64,000 nucleotides of DNA from Craterostigma plantagineum (GCA_027422505.1 JAPQWV010000051.1:248001-312000); one strand, 5' to 3'; numbered from the stretch's first letter, positions 37,061 to 50,300 are shown. The notes: a model not told the origin generated them from the sequence alone. Translations and numbers: made by a program.

Positions 37061-38728
37061 AAATATTACTTAAATTTTGATCATACTACTAAATATTAGT
37101 AGATGAAATATATCTTGAACATATAAAATGAAACTAATGTATTGGGATATAATTACAACTACTCTAAATTGCACACTCATGCTCGTGTGCTATGTAATTT
37201 ATAAATTCCTTTACTAATTATAAATAATAAATAATGGAAATAGAATGGTAAGTATGACAATATAAAAATATAATGTAGTGGGTGATTTTCTTTAATTGAA
37301 TTATTATTTTTAATTCATTGTAATTGACAGACCAAAATTACGATTTATATGTGCCCCTGACACTTAATAAAAGAGTACAGATAACAAAAAAAATTAGAAG
37401 TGAAATGATTACTTATTAATCAATTAAATTATAAATAGAGGGATAAAATTGAAAATAACATACATACCAAATTGATAGTTTTTAGCAACCATAGACTTTT
37501 TATATAATAGATAAATAATTAATTTCGATCTTTTCCTATTATTTAATTATAATATTTGAGAGTAATAAAAAAATATTATCTATATTTCGTTAGTAATATA
37601 TGATTGAGTGTGTGTGAAATGTATGTGTGCGATAGCTACCCTTTTGGAATTAATATTTTGTTATCTAGTGTGGCTCGTGCACAGCTGAAATAGATGTGTT
37701 ACTGCTATTTTGCTGGCGTGCATGATGAGTTAAAATCTTTAATATATTTCGATTATTTTTTCCCTCTATAATTTCGAGTTGTAAACATCTATATTGATAA
37801 TAATAATTAAGGTGGGGTAGGTGAATTGATGATGTATATGTATGTTAGTGATGAACTGGCGATTTATATGATCATCGAATAGTCTTATCTCTTATCTCTT
37901 CGAGTCATTATGTGCCCGTCTTTTAATAATTTCCCACTTTAATTATACAATTCCTTTTTTGTGTTTCCTAATATATAGTTTTCATTTAAGTAGATGGAGT
38001 TTTTATTTTAGGCGGACCTTAAAAATATCATAAACTAAGTTACTTGGAGTTGGGAAAACACTTGTATTTATCTCTTTGTTATGTTTGGTAAAAAGATTCT
38101 CTCTAGTGCGAACGCATGGATCGACACGTTTGAGTGTGACATGACAATATTTACCACTTTTTTTTCATGTGTTAATTTACCTTTTTTTTAAAGTAATAAT
38201 AATATAATTAATAATTAATATTGTCTAAATCCCAAACGGATACGCAAATCTAAACTAGTGACATGGAATGGATGAGTAACCTATGGTTGGTTTCAACTGA
38301 TTTTAGTGTAATAACAACAGAAAATAATTAATGAATGTGTTACCACGCAATTGAAAACAGATGAATATACTCTGTACTCATGCAAATAAATATGATGTCC
38401 GTTTTATGGAAGACATGAACCATCTGTGCTTGTAAGGATTTGTCCTTGAAATGTTTGAAGCCTTTCTCTCCTATCCTTAATTATTGTACGTTGGAAAATG
38501 GCCAGTTAATAAGGGGACATAGACAACAATGTTTCATCAGAAAATGTTTTTTCATAAGAATGTTTACATAAATTGTTAGCTTTAAAGTTATTTCATTTCG
38601 TCATATGGAAAATAGTGGGCCATAAAGAAGCCCATATCAATTAGTGGGCTTACTCAATCTTATAAGTGTCTCCTTTTTCTATTAGTGGGTTTATTCAAGT
38701 GATGTGTGTGTATTGTATCTGTCCGTAT
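37061..38728. other. AT-rich intergenic region
   Basis: No gene or clear element can be supported. Confidence 0.4.
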
Positions 38729-39280
38729 AGGGATTTTTTCCTGCCCAATTCCAGCCCAGGTCATACTCCATATAAGCTTGTGGGATTACTCTCTAAAACA
38801 GTTGGCAATAGAGGTAGTTATAGCCCACAAGCTTAACCGACCACTTTCTTTCGACTTATCCGATGCGAGACTTGAGTTTGACACCCAATAATCATCCTCT
38901 TAAGCTCAAGACCACCCAACCGGCCTCCCTTTCAACGATTATCTGCTTAAACATCTCCACCACAATCATTTGCACCAAACGCTTTTGTTCATCGTAGTTC
39001 AGCAATCGTCTTACAAAAAGGGCGGGGACACACCACCCACATCATATCCGGGAGAGAATTTCTCTCTATCTGAAGGTCTCCCTCACGTGTCGCTCCATGC
39101 TCACCGCACCAAGGTAGGGATTTTCAGGCCCAATTTCAGCCCAAACCCAAAACCATATAAGCTTGGGAGGTTCATTTCTAAAACTAATTGGTAACAGAGG
39201 AAGTTAGCCCACAAGCTTATATAATGACCAACTTTCTTCAAATTATCCGACGTGGGACTTGAGTTTGACACCCATTAGTC
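38729..39280 (-). mobile_element. TRIM-like element
   Basis: Two direct repeats of about 165 bp (38729-38890 and 39117-39280) share CCATATAAGCTTG, TAGCCCACAAGCTTA, CGACNTGGGACTTGAGTTTGACACCC and are separated by about 225 bp without coding capacity. Inverted, they contain GTCCCACGTCGGATAAT, frequent in plant miniature LTR elements. I could not confirm a primer-binding site, and the repeats have diverged noticeably. Confidence 0.5.
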
Positions 39281-39981
39281 CGTTGGTGGAAGATGGGTTT
39301 AAAGGGTATCAACTTTAATCGGGTAAATAATGAAGGATATGAATTTTTAGGCGTTTGATTGATAGATTTTATTAATGATCTCGGATGAGTTTGATAGATG
39401 AGTTTAGATGGTTTTAAATGTAGTTAGATTCAACTACAGTTCTTTTGAATTTAATATTTTGTAAATAAATTGTTATTTTGTCATAAATGCCTGGAACTAG
39501 TTAAAGGTATGAGGAGAGGTAGCTTTATCTAATACTTAGTAGCGGTATTAATGGGGTGTCAACTAAATCTCACTTCTAAATAACCATCCAACATAAAACT
39601 ACCCCTACCCCCAACCAGGTGTTCAAGTGAAATCAACTCCTGGCATATGAAGATCTAAAGAGTCCATTTAGTACTTTCCACATTCTGGCTAGGTTCAGTA
39701 CATATAATTATATTGTGGACTAAGGGGTGATTCCATTCCACAACCATCTTTGTCCTTATAGTCTAACTAAATTTAGTCTAAATCGAAGCACAACCTTTGG
39801 CAAAGGGAATTAATGTTTCTCGTATGTATATATTATTGTCATAAATCACAATAAATATGGACAGTCAAGGCGTTCAAACTCGATTTGGTGACGTTGCTCT
39901 TTTTGGACAATACGACCACTTTGTCCCAATCTTTCTGTATTTTTTTCCAAGGCTAATTTCAATATATGATAAAAGTAATCA
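39281..39981. other. Intergenic region
   Basis: Nothing recognisable; low complexity around 39350-39480. Confidence 0.4.
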
Positions 39982-41111
39982 CAAGTGGCTAGGAGTGTTC
40001 GCAATTCGGTATATCGGCCGCACCGACCGAAAAACCGAAAATTCGGTACAAACCGAATACTGAATAGAAAGTTCTATTCGGTACAGATACACTGCTTTGG
40101 TATACCGTACCGAACCGAATTACCGAACATCATATTTTATATGTAAAAATATAGGGAAATTCCATGTGGTAACCTCGAGTTTTCGACTTTTCCAGTTGGT
40201 ACCCAAAGCTGTTTTTCGATTCCGGCTGGTAACCCCGAGGTTTCGACTTTTTCAGTTGGTACCCAAAGCTTGTTTTCGATTTCGGCCGGTACCCCTGAGG
40301 TTTTACGAAATGTAATTTGGTACCCCTGAATTACTAAAACTAGATTTAAAATACTTAAAATAATCAGAAATTCAAAAATAAATTATTTTTTTGTTCAAAA
40401 ACTAATTTTAAACTATAAAAATAGTATATAGTTGGGAAATATATTTTTTTTTTTTTATCATGGACTCTATATTTTTATTATTATTATTATCAATTACCGT
40501 GAGAGATCGTGAGCAAAGTAAAAACCCAATTGAAACATTGTGGATTAGGGGTTCGGAAAATAAAATTTTCTGTAAAAATATTTATATAATTTTTCCCAAC
40601 TATATACTATTTTGTATAGTTAAAATTGTTATTTTGAATTAAAAAAATAATTTATTTTTGAATTTCTGATTATTTAAGTATTTTAAATTCACTTTTAGTA
40701 ATTCAGGGGTACCAAATTACATTTCATAAAACCTCAGGGGTACCAGCCGGAATAAAAAACAAGCTTTGGGTACCAACTGGAAAAGTCGAAACTTCGAGGT
40801 TACCAGCCGGAATCGAAAAACAGCTTTGGGTACCAACTGAAAAAGTCAAAAACTCGAGGTTACCACATGGAATTTTAAATCTATTAAAATTAAAACATAT
40901 ACTTTATATTAAACATAAAGTGACGACCTCGGCCCATTTGTTTTCATCTTATTCTTTTATTTTTTTTTCTTTTTTTTTTTATTTTTTATTAAATTCGGTT
41001 AACTGAAAAACCCGAATTATAATTCGATTCGATATTCGGTTTTGAATTTGGTCGAAAAATTTTGGTTCGATTCGGCACGGTTTGTACCGAACAAACAGCC
41101 ATCCAAGTGGC
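39982..41111. mobile_element. hAT-like element with 8-bp duplication
   Basis: CAAGTGGC at 39982-39989 and 41104-41111 flanks a unit starting TAGGAGTGTTCGCAATTCGG and ending GTACCGAACAAACAGCCATC. Both ends are rich in TTCGGT/ACCGAA motifs like the MITE at 24587. The terminal inverted repeats are poor, so the call rests mostly on the duplication and composition. A foldback element is nested inside (40156-40875). Confidence 0.55.
40156..40875. mobile_element. Large foldback (hairpin) element
   Basis: Arms of about 290 bp (40156-40450 and 40590-40875) are inverted copies starting AAATTCCATGTGGTAACCTC and ending GAGGTTACCACATGGAATTT, with a loop of about 140 bp. Each arm has two tandem copies of a block with GTACCCAAAGCT, TTTTTCGATT, CCGGCTGGTA. 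Transcription would give a long hairpin. No coding sequence. Confidence 0.85.
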
Positions 41112-41229
41112 TAAGAAAAACGAAAAAAAAACTAAGAAAATCCGAAAGAAATTGGGATATAAGCCCGCATAGAAGCTCACTTTGACCCTAACCCTGAGAG
41201 AGTTTTCTTACCTATTTTCTATTAGTTGG

Positions 41230-41400
41230 ATAATTGGGCTTTATGCCCAATACAAAGCCCAAATAAGAAAGCCCAACACGCACCATTTGTGTGTGAAATT
41301 AGAAAAGCCCAACACGTTTCCATTTGGGTGTGGTTGCTATATTTTGTTCGATTTAGGGTTTTCCTGAACGATTTAGGGTAATTTTCTGTGTGTTCGTATT
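41230..41400 (+). promoter_or_regulatory. Repeated TGGGCT/AGCCCA boxes upstream of SF3A1
   Basis: Between 41234 and 41320 at least five TTGGGC or GCCCAA motifs occur in both orientations. TTTAGGGTTTT (about 41351) and TTTAGGGTAA (about 41372) resemble telo-boxes close to the start. The arrangement fits a housekeeping promoter without TATA. Confidence 0.5.
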
Positions 41401-41409
41401 CAAATCGTG

Positions 41410-43928
41410 ATGATTGGATCGATACTACCTCTCCCTGCACCTCCCGAGGATGGAAACCTCGGCCCTATTCCGCCGGCGCAGGTTGTTGAGGAACCAGAGC
41501 AGCCGACGGCGGAGGAGAACAAGCCCAGCTCGGCCCCAATTTCTGTAGCGACGCATGCGAAGACGATAGGGATAATTTATCCGCCGCCTGATATAAGGAA
41601 CATCGTCGACAAAACTGCTCAGTTCGTGGCCAAAAATGGGGTGGAATTCGAGAAGAGAATCATCGCCAACAATGAGGGAAATGCCAAGTTCAACTTTCTC
41701 CACGCTTCAGATCCATACCACGCTTATTATCAGCATCGCCTCTCAGAAGCCCGTGTACAGAGTCAAGCTTCTTCGCAAGAAACAGCTCCTCCTCAGCAGT
41801 CACCCGAGGCTGAGGCCGCCGCCCTTGCTCCTCCTTCTGATGCTAACGGTGCTTCTGAGAAGCCCGATCCTTCTGCCCAGTTCAGGCCAGTGCGCAAGGT
41901 TCTTGAGCCGCCGGAGGCTGAGCAGTACACCGTTCGCCTCCCTGAAGGGATTACGGGCGAGGAGCTCGACATAATTAAGCTCACCGCTCAATTCGTTGCG
42001 AGGAACGGCAAGTCGTTTCTGACTGGTTTGACTAGCAGGGAGAGCACCAATCCTCAGTTCCATTTCCTGAGGCCAACACACAGTATGTTCATGTTCTTCA
42101 CATCGCTCGCTGATGCGTATTCGAAGGTTTTGATGCCTCCCAAGGGATTGACGGATAAGCTCAGAAGCAGCGTTGCTGATATGACGACCGTGCTCGAGCG
42201 CTGCTTGAATCGTCTCGAGTGGGAGAGGTCGCAAGAACAAGCGAGGCAGAAGGCTGAGGATGAGGTAGAGCAGGAAAGGATTCAAATGGCTATGATTGAT
42301 TGGCACGACTTCGTTGTTGTCGAGACCATTGATTTTGCAGATGATGAGGATGATGAGCTTCCGCCGCCCATGACTCTCGAGGAGGTGATAAGGAGGAGTA
42401 AGATTTCTGCTGCAGAAGCAGAGGAAGATATAGTTGAGCCTGGGAAAGAGGTGGAGATGGAGATGGATGAAGAGGAGATGCAGCTTGTCGAGGAGGGAAT
42501 GAAAGCTGCTAACCTCGAAGATAACATGAAAATTGATGAGCCCAAGGTAATCGTAGAGGATCAAGAAGCACCCATGAGGATCGTGAAAAACTGGAAGAGG
42601 CCCGAAGACAGAATCCCAGCCGAAAGAGATCCCACAAAGTACACTGTTTCTCCAATCACCGGCGAGCTGATACCGATCAACGAAATGTCTGAACACATGA
42701 GAATCTCCCTAATCGATCCCAAGTACAAAGAGCAAAAGGAGAGAATGTTTGCCAAGATAAGAGAGACGACCCTCGCAGCAGACGATGAGATCTCTAGGAA
42801 CATAGTGGGACTCGCAAGAACGCGCCCCGACATCTTTGGCACCACAGAGGAAGAAGTCTCCAACGCCGTCAAGGCAGAGATTGAGAAGAAGAAAGAAGAG
42901 CCGCCCAAACAGGTCATATGGGACGGTCACAGTGGAAGCATTGGTCGAACTGCAAATCAGGCCATGTCCCAGATGAACACGCCCGGCCTAATAGAGGACC
43001 CTAACGAAGCTTCAAACAACGAAAATAGTTACTTGGGTCCGATTCCTCCACCACCGATTAGATCACTGCCGCCTCCACCACCACATGGGCTCAACCTCAA
43101 TATCCCTCGGCCACCGCTCCCGGCCGGAGTTCAATACTCTGCCTCAGTCACTCCCGGCGGCGTTCTTGCCCCACTGCCACCAAGGCCAGCGATGGTCAGC
43201 ATTCCTTCTATTCGTCCTCAGCCACAAGTACCTATGATGCAGCCGCCGCCTATTGCCCCACCACCGATGAATATCGCAGGGATGGCCCCACCGCCGCCGC
43301 CGCCTGGGTCACAGTACACGCCCTTGGGTGGTCCTCCTAGGCCTTACATTCCTCCTCCTATGCCACCTCAGCCAGGCATGCCCATGATGGCCCCACCACC
43401 TATGCCGCCCCAAGTAATGCCTCCACCGCCGCTGCCCGAGGATGCTCCTCCACCGCTGCCCGAGGAACCCGAACCCAAGAGGCAGAAACTCGACGAAGCA
43501 GCTCTTATCCCCGAGGACCAATTCCTTGCTCAGCATCCTGTAAATGAGTTTCTTTTACGCACTATATTTTGTTATGTGAATCTTTTCGCTGAGTGTACGT
43601 TGATTTGATGTCTTGTCTTTGAATTTGGGTTTTGTGCTTGTAGGGCCCGGTTGTTATCAAAGTATCCGTACCGAGTGCTGATGAAGGGAATCCAAATTTT
43701 AGAGGTCAAGTGCTCGAAATTGCTGTGCAGTCGTTGTCTGAAACCGTTGCGAGCTTGAAGGAGAAGATCTCTGGCGAAATACAGCTTCCTGCGAACAAGC
43801 AAAAGCTGAGCGGAAAACCTGGGTTTCTCAGGGACAACTTATCGCTTGCTTATTACAATTTCACGTCTGGTGAGACGCTTACGCTTTCTCTGAAAGAACG
43901 TGGTGGTAAGAGCAGAAAAGCAAATTGA
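41410..43928 (+). CDS. SF3A1: Splicing factor 3A subunit 1
   Basis: A U2 snRNP component (SAP114/Prp21 homologue) needed for prespliceosome assembly in the nucleus. Two exons, 41410-43539 and 43644-43928, 804 residues, close to plant SF3A1. The start is the ATG at 41410 (MIGSILPLPAPPEDG). Two SURP modules are at about 57-112 (IIYPPPDIRNIVDKTAQFVAKNG) and 182-240 (LTAQFVARNGKSFL...FHFLRP). An acidic, charged middle follows, with the PRP21-type segment YTVSPITGELIPINEMSEHM (about 420). A proline-rich stretch covers 530-690, with a nuclear signal EPKRQKL. A ubiquitin-like domain (about 712-800) is encoded by exon 2 and ends GGKSRKAN. It looks intact; the single intron near the 3' end separates the ubiquitin-like domain. 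Confidence 0.97.
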
Positions 43929-44453
43929 TGATATGTTGGGGTTGTGGGCAAATTGTAAGACAGGTTTCTTGGTTCACCTTGATTGCTCTTGAGTTGAGGT
44001 TTGTATGGTTTCGTTATGGGGACTTACTGTAGATTATTATTTTAGTCGTTGTGAGGAATGATTTGCTATCATCTTCAGCTGTTATTTTGTATCTGAAATT
44101 ATCCGATATCATCGTGGTTCATGTTCTTGATTCCCAATATTTTTCGCCTTTTTCACCGTAGTTAATGGTTATTGATAGTGATCTAACATTCTCAATCCTT
44201 ACCTTGTTATCTAACTGGTAATAACTCTTCATGTTTTTAGACTGAGATTACCAGAAGAATGTAATAGACTTCAACAGAAGTTCCATGCAAAAACTGCAGA
44301 AGCATTACAATTTGAAGCAGTTATATCCTAAGCCAAAGCCAAAAGCCTAAACACTGCATAATTTGAATCTGAACCCAATTTCTGCGGTCTCCGACCGTAG
44401 TCGGACATTCCCTGCTGTTTGGGGGCGGTGGGGAGTTGCCGCAGAATTCGTGG
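43929..44453. other. SF3A1 3' flank
   Basis: Downstream region of SF3A1. The minus-strand frames at 44321-44610 overlap the candidate peptide below and show no family features. Confidence 0.4.
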
Positions 44454-44654
44454 ATGCTCGTTTTGTTCTTTTTCTTATGCTTGATATTGGCGGCGGCGGA
44501 GGCTTCGCTCGGGGAGGTGAAACTCGGCGGCAGAGGAAGCATCTCTTCCTCGTCGGCGCGTCAGCTTCGTCAGCCCACACGCCAATTTTTTCCCGTGCAG
44601 ATTTCGCCATATTTTTCCCCCTTTTTTTCCTTTACCCAAATATTCGATCGTTAA
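44454..44654 (+). CDS. Candidate small secreted peptide (uncertain)
   Basis: An open frame of about 66 residues from the ATG at 44454 begins MLVLFFFLCLILAAAEASLG, a convincing signal peptide with an Ala-x-Ala type cleavage area. The rest is Ser/Arg-rich, then Phe-rich (FFPVQISPYFSPFFSF). I do not recognise a family. The local GC content is higher than the flanks, which supports an exon, but a chance hydrophobic frame cannot be excluded. It might be only the first exon of a longer gene; I saw no clear continuation. Confidence 0.3.
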   Translation: MLVLFFFLCLILAAAEASLGEVKLGGRGSISSSSARQLRQPTRQFFPVQISPYFSPFFSFTQIFDR

Positions 44655-45584
44655 TTCTTTGGTAGCCTAGGAAACTATTTCTTTCCCCTTTTATTTTACC
44701 CCTTTTTCACTATTAATATTTGATGAAAAATATAATAATGCATGTGAAAATTGGATTCTCTAGTGAACAAAATGTTATTCTAGGGGTAATTTACTCAAAG
44801 AGTGTTAAATTATAACATAGGAGATGAGAATTAGTCCCACCGCTGAAACGATGAATCGTCAAACACACTGAGATTTAAACTAAACTAATTCATAATGTAC
44901 TTACACAAAGTGTTAGTCCACAAAATAAGGTAATAACTAATAGTGAGCTTCGACTTAATTCTGACTGAACATAAATGACATTACATTATATACCTCCTTT
45001 GAAAATAATATATATAATACATTTCTATTTTATTAAGTGGGAGGGCTTCGAGTAACTATCATCTAATTAATTTGGAGTGTCAATTATAATTACCAATTTA
45101 CCCATGATATTGATAAATATTTACAATTATCCTCAAATCAATTTTCTAATGCATAATAAAGTAATAACCTTAAATTTATAATTTAATTTTATAATAAATT
45201 AAAATATAAAATAATATATTTATATTTAAATATTGCGCATAGAATATGTGGTGATGTACTAGTATTTATAATCGAGCATGACGTTCAAGTGAGGGGAATA
45301 ATAAATTATGACCTTGACCAAGACACTAACGTATTAGTCAATTAGTAGTACACAATTCTTAATCGACTCAAATAATAGTTGATAATACCACCAAGATATT
45401 TGGATCTAGACATTAAATCAGCTTTACAAAGCACATCACAATGCGTGGGAAAAAGCCAACTCTTTTCCTTCACCTTTCTTCGCCATGAAAGATTCAAGAA
45501 TCCAAAGATACTCTTTTATGTAATCTAATAACAACAATTGAAGAACAAAAAATAAAACGTATATTCAAAGAAGTACAAAACCTT
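44655..45584. other. AT-rich intergenic region
   Basis: Downstream flank of the SufE-like gene. No gene or element is recognised. Confidence 0.4.
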
Positions 45585-46214
45585 TCAAATCACTACTCCA
45601 TTTCTTCGTCTCTTCTGGTCAAGCAACAAAGCTTCTGTCCTTCTCTGCATAGCCTCCAAAACACTGTTCCAAGCGTTGACCCTCGACCTACCCCCGCCGG
45701 AAAACCCAACGACGTTCATCTCCGCCAAATCCTCGCCGCTCACGGCCAAGACTTGGTCGGCGCCGGCGCCGTCGAAGAGCCATATCAGGCGAGAACAGAA
45801 CCCTTTAGTGATCTCCGAGTCGCTGTCCAAGCTGAACCTCATCGAGCCGTCGCGGTCGTCCATCTCCACCTCGAGCCACACCTGAGCCGTGCAGCCGTGG
45901 ACGCGGTTCTCTTCTGTCCGCCGCGACTCGTCGAAAGGAGGTAGGTTGCCGGCGTAGTGGAGGAGGCGCTTTACCCTATCGATGGGCTCGGTGAGTGAGC
46001 TGAACTCGCCGGTCAAGGCTCGAACCTTTTGGGATACGCTCGCCTGCGCCGCCGTGGTGGGTGGCTCGGCGGGCTGGGCTTGGGTTAGGTATTGGGTTAT
46101 GGTGAGGCGGCGTGGGCGGCGCGCGGCGGCGGAGATGGTGGTGGCTCGGTTCTTCTTGAGAGCGGTTATAGGGATGGTTGGGTTGTTAAAGATGATGGTG
46201 TAATGAGAGGCCAT
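45585..46214 (-). CDS. SUFE2: SufE-like sulfur acceptor, plastid
   Basis: A SufE-domain protein that takes sulfur from plastid cysteine desulfurase for Fe-S cluster assembly. Single exon, 209 residues. The first 55 residues are Ser/Thr/Ala/Arg-rich with few acids, as in a chloroplast transit peptide. The SufE domain runs from about 62 (KVRALTGEFSSL, DRVKRLLHYAGNLPP) to the end. The acceptor cysteine is C108 in NRVHGCTAQVWLEV, the correct position for the family. DSDSEITKGFCSRLIWLFDG follows. The length and lack of a fused BolA or NadA domain fit the SUFE2 type better than SUFE1 or SUFE3. It is GC-rich, unlike the flanks, and intact. Confidence 0.9.
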   Translation of the reverse strand: MASHYTIIFNNPTIPITALKKNRATTISAAARRPRRLTITQYLTQAQPAEPPTTAAQASVSQKVRALTGEFSSLTEPIDRVKRLLHYAGNLPPFDESRRTEENRVHGCTAQVWLEVEMDDRDGSMRFSLDSDSEITKGFCSRLIWLFDGAGADQVLAVSGEDLAEMNVVGFSGGGRSRVNAWNSVLEAMQRRTEALLLDQKRRRNGVVI

Positions 46215-47308
46215 TTTTATGGGAGTTGATGACCGTTATTTTCTGTTTCGAGAATTATGTGAAGGGAAGAACGAGTAAGAAAAGAATAAGACTTTGAGCT
46301 GCGGGCAAAACGTGTCAGTAATAAGAACAAGGAGCTAGATTTTTCCTTTTTTTTCTCTTTTGTTTTGGGGTATTTTGTGAGACGAATTTAATGTATTCGA
46401 TGAGGTGATGAAGTCGTGCAAGCAAAGGAAAATTTATCGTGTCCCTTCTCATCCCTTTAATAGAAAGTCACGGTGGAGTTATGGGATTAACTTCTAGGAA
46501 ATTACACGGATTTTTTCTGGAATTTTGCGAGCCTTTTTTCTACGTGTTAACTTAGAAAAATAGATAATGAAAATTAATAAGATCTACATATCGTCGGAAG
46601 CATCCCATCGTGAGTGTTTTATGAACCAAATTTATAGTTGGTTTAATGAATATTGTGGTGACGAGGTCAAAAAAGACCGTAATGCTAGCTATAGTAGTAT
46701 GTTCACATTTCAGGAAGTTATGGTTTCTGTATTCTTCCAAGTTAATGGAAAACCCATAGATTTTGTTAAATGGAAAATGACGTAATTAAGATAAGAATTC
46801 AGTCACAAAAATCAATATGGCCATATATAAATAATAAACAATTAGATAAAGGGCGGCGGCAAGGTAGGATAAACCGAAAAATGTCACACTAGGGTATACA
46901 GTAGTAACAAGAGCATTTACGTCACTGCATACTATATGACCCATTAAATAAGAGTCATCATTTAACAAAACAAAGCCGAAAAAAAATTATTGCACATTTA
47001 ATCATGCTTTATGACACTAAACGGAGGAGCCGTCATACATAGGAAAAGAATGGCGTCTGCAAAAGTCATATATGATAACATAACTTAAACCACAGCCTCA
47101 GTTCAATAAAAGGATCATAATTTACACAAAATGACAGAATAATAACATAAACATCAACCACATTAGGTTTCAACTTTACCTCAGGGCACAAGCTCTCAAT
47201 CTGGGGTCGGGTTTCACAACGCTCTAAAAGCCCGCAAATCCTACAAACGGGCTTTCATCGACGAACCTAACTCCAAAAAAAAATCGTTTCTTTTTTTTTT
47301 TTTTCGAT
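46215..47308. other. Intergenic region
   Basis: Includes the promoter of the SufE-like gene (right of 46214) and the 3' flank of the O-fucosyltransferase. Short frames at 46552-46785 have no family features. Confidence 0.4.
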
Positions 47309-50300
47309 TCAAGTCCTACACATGCACGGCGTAAGAGGGTTCTCCCATATGTCGTAGTTCGGGAAAGTTTCTTCGGGCAAACCCGTCCTAGTCTGATGGG
47401 TGACGACTACATCTTCGACAAATGTAGCCCAGCCCATGTAAGGATCTCCCAAGGACTTAGACATTAGCCCCTTATCGGGTTTTATGGATTTAAGACGGTG
47501 CCCCATGTACCTTCGATGACCTATGATTAGCTTAGCAAAGTTACCTCCGTGAGTCATCACAAAGACGTCAGATTTTAAGCAGACCAAAAAGTCGAGCGCT
47601 GCTAGGCTCGTCACATGCTTTCGAAATTCGTCCAATTCTGATTTCGCTGCTAATTCCTCCTTTGTCACCTGCGAGGCATTGTTTCCATGCAATGTATAGT
47701 GAATTCATAATGGCATATGTGCAACGATGTTGAATATTTTGTATATTGGTATAGAATAGATGATGGGCATATGAGGTCAAAAATTGAGATATGGCTGGCA
47801 GTAATAGATATGTGCTTACGAGATTTGGGAACATGTTCCTCAGTGGTGCCATGCGATTTTGCCCACCGTAGACTTGCCCAGAAGCTACGTATATCTGAGT
47901 TTCTTTGGGATAGCCCATTGCACGGAGCATAACTGCTACTTCACCGGGCTCAAGGGGGCAACGTCCTTCTTTGCGCTTTTGAAGGGCCAAGGGCCAAAGG
48001 TGAGAACCATCCTGCGAGGGAAAAAAAAAATTCGCCGTTTAGTTCCGAGGTTTGTTAACGGAAATGAGTTTAGAGGCTAGGATATATGATACCTTGAAAC
48101 GTCGGGGCCATTCTTTGAGTCTGTACAGAGCCATTAGTGCTTTCTCCATCCTAGTTCCCACGAAATCGCAGAATGAGAGGCCCACCATGCCTTTCTCGAA
48201 TCTCAAGTGAAGAGCCCTAGTGTAAATGAATGAATTGTATATTGAGACGAATTGTGATTGAAAAATGAAATGGAGGTACTATACGATGAATACTTTACAA
48301 CGAATCCTTCTTACATGAAAGGATTTGAACTGCCTGTTCTGTTTCTCATCCTAGACACGAGCAAATCGGCCATGTTTTCAATCTCGGGTAGAAATTTCAG
48401 AGCGTGATAATTTACTCTACATCGAAGCCTGTTGATTTCTTGAGGAACGTTGTCGTACCTGCAGAACAAGAAAGGTGCATAGTTCAATCACTTGAAAAGT
48501 ACTGTTCTACTTGTGTAGTAGTGCCAAAGCAATCAAGAAAAGGCAATTAGCTAGCTTGGTGAAAAATGGTTTATGTGCAATAATATCAGATAGTTGCCTG
48601 ACGACTCACCCCAGTCGATCAACGAAAGGCTTCAAGGCCATTATCTTCTTCTCCTTGATACGAGGTAAGACATTATCAATGTAAAACTGTGCAGGAGCAT
48701 ACTTGGGGATGTTTTTCACGGTTCGCCTGCCATCGACATAAAACATTATAATAGAGGCACACATTAGTCCACTCAAACAACTCTATAGAAAGTTAGCAAA
48801 ACAACAGTCCCAGTTTTACATATCATATTTACAGAGAAGTAGTGGGAAGATAGCAATGCTTTGATTAGCTAGTAATGGTAATCTAATATGAAATAGCACT
48901 AATGAAAACCCTATGATGCACAAACAATAAACATCAAACCTTATACTAGTGAACAGCTCCGGCTTGTCCGTAAACCATTCAGGAATATCTCTCACGATTC
49001 GCACATCATCTTTCAAGTAATCGATAAAATGATCCACATCAAATATGTCTTCAAATTTCCTGCATAAGTATTTGTTTACAATAATTAGAGGTCAATTGAG
49101 GGTAGCTAAAGACAGAATCTTGCCTAGATTAGAAGCCAGTGATATGCTGAGTGAGCTTTCTAGGTAACGCCAAATCAAAAAACATGAACAAAGGAAGAGG
49201 GAGTGCTGTCAGATTCAAGGTCACTCACGTTTGGTCTTTCCATATCTGGTCTTGCTTTAACACAGGCAAAATAAGCGTAGCATTCATGATCTTGGCCACA
49301 GCAACAGCGTTGCATATCTGTGGAGCACATAATTAAGACTGAAGCAGGGGTTCCTGAGTCGCTAAAATGAATTTTTCGGATAGTGCTGTTGATTATCATA
49401 CAGGCTATAAGTTCAGAAAGTAGCAAATAGGTACAGATTCGTTAAGACATCAGCTCCGTAATTTTATGTAATGTCCAAAACTACTTGGATTCAATCAAAT
49501 AAGTATAAACCGAAATCTATAGAATCACATACGGCAATTCTCTGTTGGTTAAGACCACCCTCAGCATGAATAAATATGTAGCCATTTGTCTCATTCTCTC
49601 CTGGAAGATCTGAAATTTGGGCAAAGACGAGAATCAAGAGCAGATATGTATTGCTTGTACCAAATATAACTCAAGTACCCTATGGAAAGTTAAATACTTT
49701 TAGCAACCTGAAATCACACCCTCACGCCGCTCAGCACATGACTTCCATGACGTAGTGGCAGAATAAGGATTTTCCCACAATGATGGAGGCTCCTTTACCT
49801 TAGATATCATAAACATCCAGTTAAGATAAGATCATGACACACCCGAACGCAAAATCTGGGTAAGAAAACAGTTGAAAGAAGCCAAAAGAACAAGCCAAAA
49901 GAACATACATGTGGGCACTGAAGAGTTATGCCATCCTTTTTGCACAAGTATGGGGCATTCTGCAACAGAAGTAGAGGGAAGTGCCAAACGGAGCTTTCAG
50001 AATTTTGCAGCCACTTAAGAAATCATTATAAAAGCAGTTCAACATGCAAATTAAATTTCAATTGTAAGTTGCAGCAGAACCAGCAAATAATAAGTTCGAG
50101 CGAACCAAAATCAGGCTCCAGCAAAGAACACACAATGACACAAAACATAGACAAATATCCCAATAAAGTGTCGGCTTTCTTGGTATCAGCACAAGTCCTC
50201 CAATCCAACTGTATATAATTTATCAAAATCAGTTAGCCGAATCTACAGAATGCAAAGCAGAATCCTGGGGCTCAAATTTGACTACTTGATCGATCCTATT

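Noticed and set aside
41800..42696. 298-residue minus-strand frame
   Set aside because: Antisense to SF3A1 exon 1, with no family features.
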